A stretch of 22,878 bases of DNA, taken from positions 1-22,878 of the forward strand of contig CAJNOQ010002732.1 of assembly GCA_905250885.1 (NCBI GenBank), read 5' to 3'. The DNA comes from Didymodactylos carnosus. Lineage: Eukaryota > Rotifera > Eurotatoria > Philodinida > Philodinidae. The notes under the pieces are model-generated. The model was not told the origin of the DNA. It searched no databases and saw only the letters and a list, made by a program, of their open reading frames with translations. A program made the position numbers and the translations under genes. Position 1 is the stretch's first letter. Each line of letters starts with the position of its first letter. Below, piece by piece: positions 10,223 through 20,433 of the stretch.

Positions 10223-10410
10223 TTACATAACGTTTCAATCTCGAGCGACATTCACAGATAGAAAAAACTCGTGTTTTTAATCCTTGTCTTCTATTCTTTA
10301 ATATTCTAGTTATTCTTTCAAAATAATGCTTTTTTCAGTCGTTAGTAAATAAATTCTCTGCTAGCACCATCGATGTTAATTCTTTACATATATCGTTGAC
10401 ATTAAAGAAA
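10223..10410. other. Short spacer right of the MITE
   Basis: Unremarkable AT-rich DNA between the MITE and the inverted motif at 10416; no gene or repeat identified. Confidence 0.4.
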
Positions 10411-10415
10411 CTTCT

Positions 10416-10476
10416 TTTAGTTAGAGCTGGCCCAAAAAATGGAAAAACCTCGATTTCTCCGCTCTAACTAAAACAA
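10416..10476. repeat. 13-bp inverted repeat beside the transposase relic
   Basis: TTTTAGTTAGAGC is followed some 35 bases later by its reverse complement GCTCTAACTAAAA, with a GC-richer loop containing GGCCCAAAAAATGG. It could be a hairpin or two abutting element ends, and it lies directly beside the decayed transposase-like frame. Confidence 0.5.
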
Positions 10477-10498
10477 GATTTTGGTGGTGAAGATATGC

Positions 10499-10765
10499 TC
10501 AAAAGCTGAAAGTTTGATCAGCAAAGGATAGCCCGTAAACTTTTCTATCGAATGATGTGTTTTGAAATTTTTTCGCGCAATTCTCTTGGTTAGAAAACGT
10601 GAAATACTCAGGAAGTAAGATTTTCCAATTGCGTAAAACACCGCGTTTTTGCTTTAGCTCAATCAAATTAAGCCAGAACTTAACCATTTTCTCAGGGTTT
10701 ATAGTACTCAACGTAGGCTTTCTTTTGGCGAAAGAACGGAGTCTGTATCTATCAAGGAAGTTGAG
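10499..10765 (-). pseudogene. Fragment resembling a pogo/Tigger-type DNA transposase
   Basis: An open stretch of 88 codons ends at TGA and has no credible start. It begins LNFLDRYRLRSFAKRKP and contains NPEKMVKFWLNLIELKQKRG. That layout, a FLxRYxLxxR(xK)R block, then a Pro-Glu linker and an amphipathic KMVKFWLNLIELK helix, resembles the end of the CENP-B-type DNA-binding domain and the start of the DDE domain of pogo/Tigger transposases. The place where the first catalytic Asp (MDET) would be expected reads LLPEYFTF, so the catalytic motif is missing. The rest of the transposase is not found. The resemblance is by eye, and the frame may instead belong to another decayed gene. Confidence 0.33.
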
Positions 10766-10799
10766 TTATTGCAAAAACAAAAAAGATCTTAAACTTTTG

Positions 10800-11335
10800 T
10801 GGAGCACTTTTACTGGTACCGGTACTGGTGCATACCTAATCAAGTGTAAATAATGAATTTCAAGTTCACACGACATAACCAATTGTGGGAGATAAAGAGT
10901 GAAGAATACATTTGATTATAATTCTGTTTTGTTCGCAGTTAAAATACGGTATGTCAGTTGTATCATAAAATATTGTAAATGTATAAAGGTGCCATCATTA
11001 TGCATGTGTTCTTCCACAAATCGTTTGTCAAAAGTAAATATAAAAATGATAGCTTATAACAGTCGATTTTGCTTTCAATTGCATGACCGCACAAGGTAAG
11101 AGTGAACGATAAGGGAGATGAAATGTACCATGAGATGAATTCACGAAAAATGAATTTTTTAAAACAATCAGACAAGCTGTAGACTGCAAAATGAAGGGAA
11201 AGAATATGCAAAAAATGCAAAATTATTCATGCATATTCGACGACGAAAATAGCTCTACAGACAAATAAAATAGCCACATGTTGTATAAAAATAGTAGTAT
11301 AATAAATAGCCATAGGTTTGTTTTTTCACAGCTTA
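10800..11335. other. Spacer with chance frames
   Basis: A GGTACCGGTACTGGT stretch near 10815 is a small overlapping palindrome. Open frames at 10899-11099 (plus) and 10963-11220 (minus) overlap on opposite strands, are Cys/Ile/Ser/Tyr-rich and match nothing known to me. No RNA gene seen. Confidence 0.4.
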
Positions 11336-11339
11336 TTTT

Positions 11340-12999
11340 ACACAGATTCATGAAGAGGAAATGAGCTACATCGAGACCGACATGATCAACACCTGTCTTA
11401 GAAATGGATTATTTTGCTGAAAAAGGTCAACGTCTTTAATCAAGAGAGACAGCTGAAAAGAATTACAACTTTTGAAGAACCAACAACATGGATGAGCCAG
11501 CCTGACGATGAGCAAATTGTTTGTCTGCCGTTATAGATGAGAAACTGGAACTATATTTGATCCATTGCACAGAATACTTAACATTTGGAGTTATATCAAA
11601 GTTTTCATATGAGAGACATATAAAACATAGTGATATCTACAAAGTATCTTAAAATTTAATAGACAAAACACTTACCAAATACAAACTTGAAGAATTTGTC
11701 AGATAGACGTTGGCTTTACATAGTTATTAATTACAACATAAATTTTTATACATGTTCTAAATGTTCTGCAAGAATCGAAATTACATACAATCTCAAACTA
11801 TACAAATGAAAGGATGTATAAAACAGTGAAGTAAATATGTTGAAACTTTTTAAAAAGATTTTCCCGACGACCGTCGGAGCAAACAGGCAGATTCTACAAC
11901 TCTGCTGGTCACTAAATGATAGCTACCATTTCCAGTGATAAAGCAGACACCAACTAAGCACAGAGCTTCTTTCTTGCATTTTCTACTGCGAGACTATGTA
12001 AACCTGTTCAAATACCACGGCTTGGAGAAAATGAAAAAGACGCTAGCAGATCGACTAGTCTGAAAAAAAACTGACGATAATCTTTTACATTCGTTAGCTC
12101 AAAATTATATCACGGTAATCAAAACACCATAAAAATGCTTAGTTTATGCTAGTTTGAAAATAAAAATAAGTCAATATTTCAGAATCCTCGAGGTATCAAT
12201 TCTACATGTGAAAATAAATGATTCTGTTTATAAAAATTTGTATAAAAGGAAAAGTAATGATCCGAACTTTTAGAAAAAAATGTTTCTGATTTTATTTTTA
12301 CAACTGATCGCGAAAACAATTATCGTAGACATTAAAAAACACTCTCATGATCGTCGATTATTTTTTATTTCTCTGACGATATCTCTACTATCTCTTTCCC
12401 GAGCTACCAGCAGTATCTCATCTTCTAATGTATTCTTAAATATCTTACTCTCATCTAACATATAATTTTTTTACTTAGGTCAGTTATACATATGAGAAAA
12501 CAAATTGTTTTTCTACGATCAGTTGTGCAAATAGAATCACAAAGCTATTGTGTTTTTTTTTTCGTACAAATCGTGGTCATTTCTGTCGTTATTCAAATTA
12601 TTTATTTGCTTGTTCTGAAAAATTTTCTTTAGTCGTGGTTTCAGAAAAAAAATCAAATATTTCAGCTTTGCATACTAAGAACAACATACAACGAATGAAT
12701 GAATTTAGTATGAACTATTGGTATGTATTCAGATGACAATGACTCATCAGCAGATTATTAACAGATTCCTGTGTAACTTTTTATTCTATACTTAAACAAC
12801 TACATTGGAATCTCATTTTCTATATTTCTTTCTTTACGATGTGTTGCACTAGTGTAGAATAGTGGAAATCTTAGCTGTTCTAACAGATCATAAAAAAAGG
12901 AAAACAGGAAATGAAATCCTCTTTGATTCTTCCTTAGATCCAAAACTTCCATACAATGAAGTTATACAATCAGAAACAGACGAAAAGTGTATTCTATGA
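11340..12999 (+). pseudogene. Second cluster of coding-like fragments, probable decayed gene
   Basis: Plus-strand open stretches with balanced, protein-like composition are spread over 1.7 kb. 11402-11536 holds VNVFNQERQLKRITTFEEPT and ends DEQIVCLPL-stop. 11923-12063 (46 codons plus stop) holds TPTKHRASFLHFLLRDYVNL and LEKMKKTLADRLV-stop. 12853-12999 (48 codons plus stop) holds VEILAVLTDHKKRKTGNEIL and DPKLPYNEVIQSETDEKC. 12548-12736 holds a further open frame with NRGHFCRYSNYLFACSEK. No domain is recognisable, and they do not form a gene with GT/AG joins that I could verify. A dead gene, an old transposon or exons of an unmodelled gene are all possible. Confidence 0.3.
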
Positions 13000-13019
13000 T
13001 ATAAGCACATCAATTCATC

Positions 13020-13126
13020 TTGTTTCCCTTTAGCTCCAAATGATAGGTCCAAGAAGCCATGGTCAATGCGAACTGACGTAGTTAGTTTCTCCTTCGAGTT
13101 ACTATTTAGAGCTAAAAGGAAACAAC
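13020..13126. repeat. 107-bp stem-loop element
   Basis: TTGTTTCC(C/T)TTTAGCTC appears at the left end and, inverted, at the right end (17 bp, one mismatch); weaker pairing continues inward for about 8 bases (C/T-AAAT). A minimal MITE or fold-back remnant is the likeliest reading. Confidence 0.5.
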
Positions 13127-13129
13127 GCT

Positions 13130-14704
13130 ACATAACATATGTACACACCGTTAGAAACCGTAGCTTGTAATTGAAAGGTCTATTTTACCAATAAAAAATC
13201 AATTTTCAAGGCGACGATTAATAAATGCCACAATTATAATACGCATGAAAACACAGATTTTATTTGTCTTCTGTAAGTTCTTCTATCTTATATTAAATGG
13301 CAACACTCTTAAGCTGTAGTGAAAGATGTCGCTTGTAATTTTGAACTAAAAGAGAATTGTTCGATGGTACTGAGAACATGTGCCATATATACAAGATCAA
13401 TGATTAATAACACATCAGCATGCGTGCTTGCATGCTGATTTGAATAATATTTGTACATGTGGAATGATGTAGCATTGTGATTCAGTCATTGCATTGTTCT
13501 GGAAAAATAAAAACTACATCCGACAAAAGAAAAGTCTTTATAATTAATCACAAGGGTATACGTTGCTTGACGAGTTTTAATATTAGTCTATACGAAGACT
13601 AATCTGTTTCGGTCGTCAGTATTAAACAATAGTGTGTTTTGTTCAGTTTCCAATATTTTTGTTGTTTTAGACTATGTTGATTTATAATTGCTAGATTTTA
13701 CTGTAATATATTATTAAAAAATACATATTTTATCACAATTATGATTTTCGTTCAAATTTCTTTAAATTATTTGTCTTTGAATAAAAATGTGACAAGTAAG
13801 AACTCTTTGTTCATTCATTTCTTCAGCAAACGTATACTGTTACCGATTATTTTTCAAGAATAACATACATGTGAAGGTTTTTAAAAATGAAAGTTCAAAT
13901 CTTTCAGAGTCATTTTACTTTCGCGTTACGTTCTGTGAGGATACAAGCTGCTAAGTGACGTGCACTTTCTAACTAGTACGAATTTTGTTACACTCATAAC
14001 TGATTACTATGCACGAAAACTGTATATACTTATTTGTATATGTTAACATATATCTGAAAAAAAACTTCACGTGTTTTGTTTTTTCTTTCATTTCTTCTTT
14101 TTTGTTATGAGAAAAAAGAAAATCGTTTAATTTTTTTTGGCAAATAGTACATTATAATAATATCGATAATGTATATTTTATTTTGTGTGTATTGTTTACA
14201 AAAAAATAGTGACGCTTTTCTCATCCATAATTCCAAGGTAAAGAATCGGTAAAAGACTGTTGCCGACTGGTGACACGCTTCAACACGTGTACTTCTGAAT
14301 CATGGCTAAGTAATACCAGATATTCTTTTTTCAACAAAAACTTTTAGTCAAACGAAAACGAAACAACAATTTTGATGGATGAACAGTGGTGTCTTGATTT
14401 CCGGGAGTGGTTGTTAGTATCATTGATTCTAAATATAATGAAATCTTTGTTTTTTATAGAATAGTGGAACAGTTTTTCTTTATGAGTGGTCTAGTCTCGA
14501 TTTGTACATTTTAACAAATAAATCTTTTATTGAAAGATTTATTCTTGTATAAAAAGTGCAAAAACCTTTTTCAAGTCGAAACTGTCACTTTACGTTTATG
14601 TTAAGCAGTTATTGTAGAGTTTAATGCAGATCTTCTTTTCTTTGATTTACTTAAATCGAAACAAAGAACCATAAAGCATATGTTTTTGATTTTTAAATTT
14701 CTAA
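13130..14704. other. Upstream region of VMP1
   Basis: About 1.6 kb of AT-rich DNA preceding VMP1, with no modelled gene. It contains a perfect 10-bp hairpin near 13414-13439 (ATCAGCATGC, 6-base loop, GCATGCTGAT). The VMP1 promoter and any 5'-UTR exon should lie here, but no core element can be picked with confidence. Confidence 0.5.
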
Positions 14705-14710
14705 TTTTAG
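14705..14710 (+). promoter_or_regulatory. Candidate 5'-UTR or trans-splice acceptor of VMP1
   Basis: TTTTAG preceded by a T-rich tract ends 48 nt before the VMP1 ATG. It matches acceptors seen close to the NDUFAF3 and AMSH starts. No upstream donor is identified. Confidence 0.3.
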
Positions 14711-14758
14711 TTTGACTTTGATTCAACAACAAAACAAACAGAGTCAGATTATTTCAAC

Positions 14759-16803
14759 ATGCCAACTAAAAAGCGCAAAGCCCATGAGAATAATTTAACA
14801 GAACCATTACAAAACGGTGGTGACTCTCATCATTATTATCCCAATCAACAAACAAACGGTTATATTAGTAAAACAAAAAATCATTCTCCAAAATCTACAG
14901 ATACACCACTATCTGCAATCTCATTGACATCTGAAGAAGCTCATAACGTTTCTTCTTATCCAAATTTGGACAAGAAAAATCAAACAGGAACATTTCGACG
15001 TCAATCTTCTAAACAACAACAACATTCATCAAAAAAATCATCCTCAAATAATTCTAACAAGTAAGTGAACTTTAAGTGAAAAATAAAGTAATTTTTTGAG
15101 TAAAATATTCAAATACTAAACATTTGGTTCGCCATAGTTAGAAATCGCTAAGCTTTTTCAGTGAGCAAACTTCATAATTAACTAAAATCAACTTTCAGTT
15201 GAATGACGATCATTTGACATCAAATTAATAATAAAATAGATCAAACATATGATTATTGTTGTTTAGTCAACAACCATCATATCACAAACATTCGCCTTCT
15301 TTGACTTCATCCAAAAGTGAAAAATCTAAATATTCAAAAGGTGATAAAAAATCAACATCTTCTACAACATTATTATCATCAAAAGAAATATTATTAACAA
15401 AGAGAAAATCACAACAAGAAATGTTACGTCTTGAGTTATCAAAACTTGTTTTATGGCGTCAACCAATGTTAACTATGCAATATTGTATTTATGAACTATT
15501 TTATTTGATACGTTATTATTTAACAAAATTAATATCATTTAAAAAAACATTAATATTTTTAACAATTTTGTTTATTATTTTAATTTCAACTTATTATACA
15601 GAAGGTCGACATCAAAAAACAATTAGTCAGATTGAAACAATACTATTATGGTCATTATATTGGTTAGGATTAGGTATTATGTCATCCGTTGGTCTTGGTA
15701 CAGGTTTACATACATTTTTACTTTATTTGGGTCCATTTATTGCGCAAGTAACAATAGCTGCTTATGAATGTGGATCAATTAAATTTCCAAGACCACCATA
15801 TCCAAATGGTATGTTTTATTTTGTTTTTGTTTTTGTTTCATAACCAAAATGTTTATTGACTATTAAATTTAGAAATTGTTTGTCCAACAACAACCCTAAC
15901 ACCACCAATAGCATCATCTGAAAATTCAACTATGTTTTCCTCAATGATAAGTGACACATCATCAGATTTAGCATCATTATTACTTGATACATCATCTACA
16001 TTAATGAATGGACCAATATCTTTTTGGAAAATATTGTGGAAAGTAAAATTGGAAGCGTTTCTATGGGGTTTAGGTAAACAATATTAAAAATAAAAATTTT
16101 TAGAATTATTAACATTATTTCGATGTGAGGTATTATTTATCTCTTTTTTTTTTACTTCATTTTAGGTACTGCCCTTGGTGAACTACCACCATATTTTGTT
16201 GCACGTACTGCTCGTGCACGTAATTTAGACACAGATGATAACCCTGAACTATTAGAATTTGAACAATTATTATTAAATGCTGAATTAAATAATTCACGCA
16301 ATTTATCTCTATTTGAACGTATGCGTTATATTGTATTTCGTCTTATTAAACGTATCGGTTTTTTGGGTATATTATTATGTGCAAGTATACCAAATCCATT
16401 ATTTGATTTAGCTGGAATAACGTGCGGTTATTTTTTAATACCATTTTGGACATTTTTTACGGCCACTGTACTTGGTAAAGCTTTAATTAAAATGTCAATA
16501 CAAACAATATTTATTATATTTTTGTTTTCTGAACATCATATGGAACGTATCATAAAAATTATGAAACAAATTCCTTATTATGGACGTTCATTACAAGCAC
16601 CATTCAAAGAATGGTTAATTGTGCAAAAGAAAAAAATGCATCGTAAACCGGGAGAACCTATTAATATTTCTAAAGCATCGGTATTATCACGTATATTTAA
16701 TATAATTGTTATTGTTATGATATGCTTTTTTATTGTATCTATTATTAATTCATTAGCACAAAAATATTATAAACGAACAAGATCTTATTTGAAAATTATG
16801 TAA
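14759..16803 (+). CDS. VMP1: VMP1, ER membrane scramblase needed for autophagosome formation
   Basis: VMP1 is a multi-pass ER protein of the VTT/DedA group that scrambles phospholipids and helps release growing autophagosomes and lipoproteins from the ER. Four exons: 14759-15060, 15267-15808, 15873-16073 and 16166-16803, giving 560 residues (human 406). The conserved body starts at LVLWRQPMLTMQY (161-173). It continues with a membrane segment near 195-209, STYYTEG, the signature SSVGLGTGLHTFLLYLGP (240-257), AAYECGS, then WGLGTALGELPPYF (about 346-359) and GFLGILLCASIPNPLFDLAG. The end, IINSLAQKYYKR, matches human SIINSMAQSYAKR. Residues 1-155 are a Ser/Lys/Gln/His-rich, probably disordered extension absent from human VMP1, with a nuclear-signal-like KKRK at 4-7. 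The loop from about 283 to 330 is Ser/Thr-rich. Splice phases all agree. Confidence 0.95.
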
Positions 16804-17902
16804 TATGAAGAGAGAAAAAGAGAAAATGTCACGTGTTTTGATTTTTGTTTATAGTATTTATTTTTATGGTTTTTTGTTTGTTTTAAATGATATTGTTTTT
16901 TTACCGTGTATAAGTCTTTTCTTGTATCTTCGAAATACGATTTATTCTTTTTTCTTGTATTTGTTACATTTACAGAATGTATATGAAATAATTAAAAGCA
17001 AAATTCAAAATATTACTAGAAAAACAACATATATGATAGACATTGACGTTTTATCTTCTTACCTGAGAAGATTCAAAATATTTCGAGAAGATTTTAATGC
17101 AACTTTTATTTTTCCAATAACTAGTCTAATAATAATATATTCCGTATATTGATAAATATACTACAGTCTTCTTTCGTTGTTCTTAATTCTGTCATATGTC
17201 TAATAGATAATCATCAGTTTTCATATCTTATTTGTTATAAACATGTCTCTTGTTAAAAGCTGATCAATATGGATAGGATGAATTGTTTTTTTAAATTTGC
17301 GAAACAAAAAGTAATAGTAAACTTGACGATCAATGGATAATAACAAAAAAAAAAAAAAAACGTTTTTTGTTTTCTTTTTGTTTGTTTAAATGCACACTAA
17401 TTTTTTTCTTTCAACGGTGTATTGCACTCTTGCTCCTTTTTTTCAATCGATCTGTACACAATTTCTAAACAGTTTCATTCAATCTCTTATTTTATTTAAT
17501 ATGTTTTTTTCTATTCATATTTACTATATGTATGACTTATTTTTACCGAATCCAATGAGTAATTGACTGATTTTCTCAGTTCAATTTTACCAGACATTCC
17601 TCCCACTATTCATGCTACTCTTTTTTTTGTGACTATTTTTTATTTTTAATTATAATATCTTAATTTATTTATTTTGTTTGTTTTTCATTCTCAGTTGGCT
17701 TTTAAAGTGTTATGATACGACATAAGAAGAAGAAAAAAAATTCATAATCTCTGCATCATTTTCCAACAATTAATTTACCTGTTACTTTTTAAATATAAGA
17801 ATAATTGCATAAAGACAACTTCCATCCATGATAAAATTTGATAGTTAATAAAATAAGCATATTTTTACAATTTAAAAATTTTGTCCACTATGTTGGACAA
17901 AA
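16804..17902. other. VMP1 3' region
   Basis: T-rich DNA after VMP1. A 115-codon frame (16805-17152, plus) starts one base after the VMP1 stop; it is Ile/Phe/Tyr/Leu-rich, matches nothing known, and is probably a by-product of T-rich 3' UTR. An A17 run sits at about 17344-17360. A short palindrome (AATTTTGTCCA/TGGACAAAAATT) lies at about 17875-17905, next to the fold-back element. A plus-strand AATAAA at 17847-17852 is the clearest polyA hexamer but is 1 kb from the stop. Confidence 0.45.
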
Positions 17903-18387
17903 ATTTAAAAGAGAACGATTCGCTTTTTTTAGAGAACGGAGATTTTTTATTACTAAAAGAAAAACGGATAAACGAAAAGAGAACGGCTAACATTGTTTGG
18001 AGAACGGTTTTTGAATTTGTATGATTTCTATAGATTACTTTCTAATCGCGTCTGGGTATAACTTTAGACTATGTTGAATTTTAGAATTGCTCATGTTGAC
18101 TACGTATTTATACTTATGTTTTGTTAAAAGATGATGAAATCTATCGCGAGTATGTTCCACAGTCATATTATTCATCACGTGATGTAGATTTAGGTCTAAC
18201 TTCTCTCTATTTGCGTCTCTACATGCTTTATTTTTAATTTCGTCAAAAAAATTCAAAAATCGTTCTCCAAACAATATTAGCCGTTCTCTTTTCGTTCATC
18301 CGTTTTATTTTCAGCAATAAAAAATATTCGTTCTCTAAAAAATACAAACCATTCTCCGAAAAGTGGAAAATCGTTCTACTTTAAATA
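17903..18387. mobile_element. Fold-back DNA element with repeated GAGAACG motifs
   Basis: Left arm 17903-18019 and right arm 18387-18249 (reversed) are inverted copies, with indels. The inner 90 bases agree closely, including ACGAAAAGAGAACGGCTAA and GTTTGGAGAACG. Each arm carries GAGAACG-type motifs about 20-50 bases apart (for example 17911, 17932, 17979 and 18000), like the subterminal transposase-binding sites of DNA transposons. A spacer of about 230 bases holds a minus-strand open frame, listed separately. Outer ends read ATTTAAA..AGAACGATT on both sides. I found no clear target duplication. Confidence 0.65.
18035..18274 (-). other. Open frame enclosed by the fold-back element
   Basis: An 80-codon open stretch, stop included, begins inside the right arm and fills the spacer. 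It has no ATG until about a third of the way in (the first in-frame codon used would be TTG). It reads as mixed, basic, His-rich protein: ACRDANREKLDLNLHHVM, then VEHTRDRFHHLLTKHKYKY, ending LKLYPDAIRK. No family is recognised. It may be captured host sequence, a transposase remnant or chance. Confidence 0.3.
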
Positions 18388-18790
18388 TTTTTTCTATTTT
18401 GAATTCAAAGCACTTAAAGGTTGATTAAATATTAACAAAAAAGTAAGTGAATATACAGTTGCGTTAAAAATAGAACATATGGTATGGATGTTTTGAAAGA
18501 ATCACGAAGATGAACAGTAAAAATATATCAACAACAAAAAGTATTTTGAACAAGTTTCAAACATACTATGTGATCGAGTGTGAAAACTACTGAATATATT
18601 AATTAAAATTACAGAATTTGATTAATTTTTAAAAAAATTGTATCGGTAAAAATGATTCAATGATGTCTTTAGTATTATCCGTTTACTTTCATTATTTATT
18701 CTTTCAAAAAATTTTGTTTGTCAACATCACAATGAAATGAATATCGGATTACAGTTAAACCTTAGTCTAACGTTAAGTTTCACAATTAAC
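18388..18790. other. Spacer right of the fold-back element
   Basis: AT-rich DNA with no gene, RNA or repeat that I can support. Confidence 0.4.
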
Positions 18791-18794
18791 ATCG

Positions 18795-20340
18795 TTAAGG
18801 CTCCCCGGGTCAGAAACCTATCTCAGCCTAGGTGGGTCTGATCTGAGCCAAACTTTCAGGGGATGTTGACCATGTCAAAGTGCGGCAACGAAATTGTTTT
18901 TGGCTATGTCAACTCCTAGCTATAGGTGTTATCTATACATAAAAAGAAAAACTTTCTTTCTCCGATGTATCGTTACCGAAAATTCCTATGCGTGGCGTGG
19001 CGAAAGTCCCAGGGTTAAAAAGCAGCCTTGAGAAAAACACAAAATAAGTTTGATTCTGTTAAATGCGTTTTACTTAAAAACTAACTATTTGAGTGTCAAA
19101 TAATTTGTTGATACTTTGCTATAGGTTATCGGTCATGGCGGATCTAATGAGTACATACACGGACATGTACGGCACGTGCGTGCGCTTATGCAATAAGAGT
19201 GCAAAAACGCCATTTTTTGTGCTATAGGGATTCTGGAAAAGTCGCTCATAACCTATGAAAAATCTATCCTATCGACACAAAAATTATGCCATTAGAAAGT
19301 AGACACTGTGGACTATACTAAATAATGTTACTGATACCTATATTCAATTATGTAAATTCAGTAATTGAAGCATCGATCACCTCATGAGCATTGGAGATTA
19401 TTATTCAAAAATGAGACCAATTTAGAATGTTCAACTCATTTTTATTATTAAAAATAATGATACACAATAGAGCTTCATATGGACTCAAAGTTTTGAGTTC
19501 AGTCCATACGAAGCTCAAGCATTTACTAAAGTCATGTCAATTCATTATAAAAGTTTTCCGTTGATTAATGCGACAAGATAACGAGAACAAATAATTTAAA
19601 TTCGACGATTGATATACAATAAACAATGAATTGTATTGTTATTGAATACACAATGATACTTTTGTTGACTGTAATAGCTGTTTCATATTCGACAAAATAA
19701 TTAGTTCATACTGGTTTAACTTATATCGGAAGACTCTTCTACGAGCAGGTATAGTAAAAATTCGAACGTCAGAAGAGCGTCAATCATTCTTTCGGAACAT
19801 GATCTCATATATATAAAAAAAGGTTTTGGTTATTTTTTAGAGTTCTTGAAAAACTGGTTTTCCACAAAAACGGGTCTTCAAGAGCCGTCAGCAGATATCC
19901 TTTAATGCTTTTTACTAGCTTGATACCCTCTATCGATCGACATATGAACGAACGAAATCAGAAGGTATCACTTGGGTAGGTCTCCTCGTTAGTCTCGAAG
20001 TCGAATTTTTTTCTCTGATTTGACAGGCCTAGAAATGATAAATTTTTACAGTTTTGTGGAGGAGGATGCGTAGATTCAGGATGTGTAAAATTTTTAAACC
20101 TTAGACCACTGAGTCTACTAAAAAAACTATTTTTCTCCGAGGTCGCTAGCTTTCAGGCGTTTTGGGGAGGATACAGTTTTCCGAAAATGAGTGCACTTGG
20201 AGTAAAAAATCTTACACCATTCGATAGCCCGTCAATTGAACTGTACGTGACACCATCTGAATTTTGAAAAAGTGATTAAAAATGATGCTTCATTATCAAA
20301 GTTTTTGAAATAAAGTTTTCAATGTATCTCCTAAACAAAA
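18795..20340. repeat. Patchwork of GC-richer dispersed-repeat debris
   Basis: Base composition rises in blocks at 18800-19030, 19120-19260 and 19980-20230 compared with the flanks, and no frame is open for long. 19122-19257 is bounded by inverted ATAGGTTAT/ATAACCTAT and contains a CG/TG-alternating stretch (CACGTGCGTGCGC). 19847-19864 is an exact copy of 3-20 in the TIM44 intron. CCATTCGATAGCCCG at about 20217 resembles, in part inverted, GATAGCCCG...TATCGAATG at 10528-10555, and TATCGAGTGG recurs near 20668. These look like degraded non-coding transposable-element copies of one or more families. Confidence 0.45.
19470..19516. repeat. 47-nt stem-loop
   Basis: GAGCTTC(A/G)TATGGACT pairs with its inverted copy across 15 bases: a 16-bp stem with one mismatch. 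The loop itself can form a second small pairing (ACTCAAA/TTTGAGT). Too short a stem for a typical animal microRNA precursor; more likely a repeat end or palindromic remnant. Confidence 0.6.
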
Positions 20341-20433
20341 ATATTTTGATATTCGAGAGATATTAAAAACCAAACATTGCCCTATAATTCTATATAAGAA
20401 AAGAAATAATGTGGCTTGGACAGCTAACTGTCA

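Noticed and set aside
9938-10251. Opposing frames of 66-68 codons
   Set aside because: They run through the MITE and its inverted arm; one is the complement of the other's region and neither resembles a transposase.
10599-10853. 84-codon plus-strand frame
   Set aside because: It is the complement of the transposase-like minus-strand stretch, which has the better protein pattern.
12280-12465. 61-codon plus-strand frame, and a charged 37-codon frame on its complement
   Set aside because: The plus frame is Leu/Ile/Ser-rich. The complement (MLDESKIFKNTLEDEILL..) looks more protein-like but has no continuation or acceptor partner.
13414-13439. Perfect 10-bp hairpin as a transcription terminator
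   Set aside because: Such terminators are bacterial; every gene here is eukaryotic and no gene ends nearby.
17344-17360. A17 run as a possible retrocopy tail
   Set aside because: No upstream intron-less gene copy or target duplication; it is in the VMP1 3' region and followed by T-rich sequence, so a simple homopolymer is enough.
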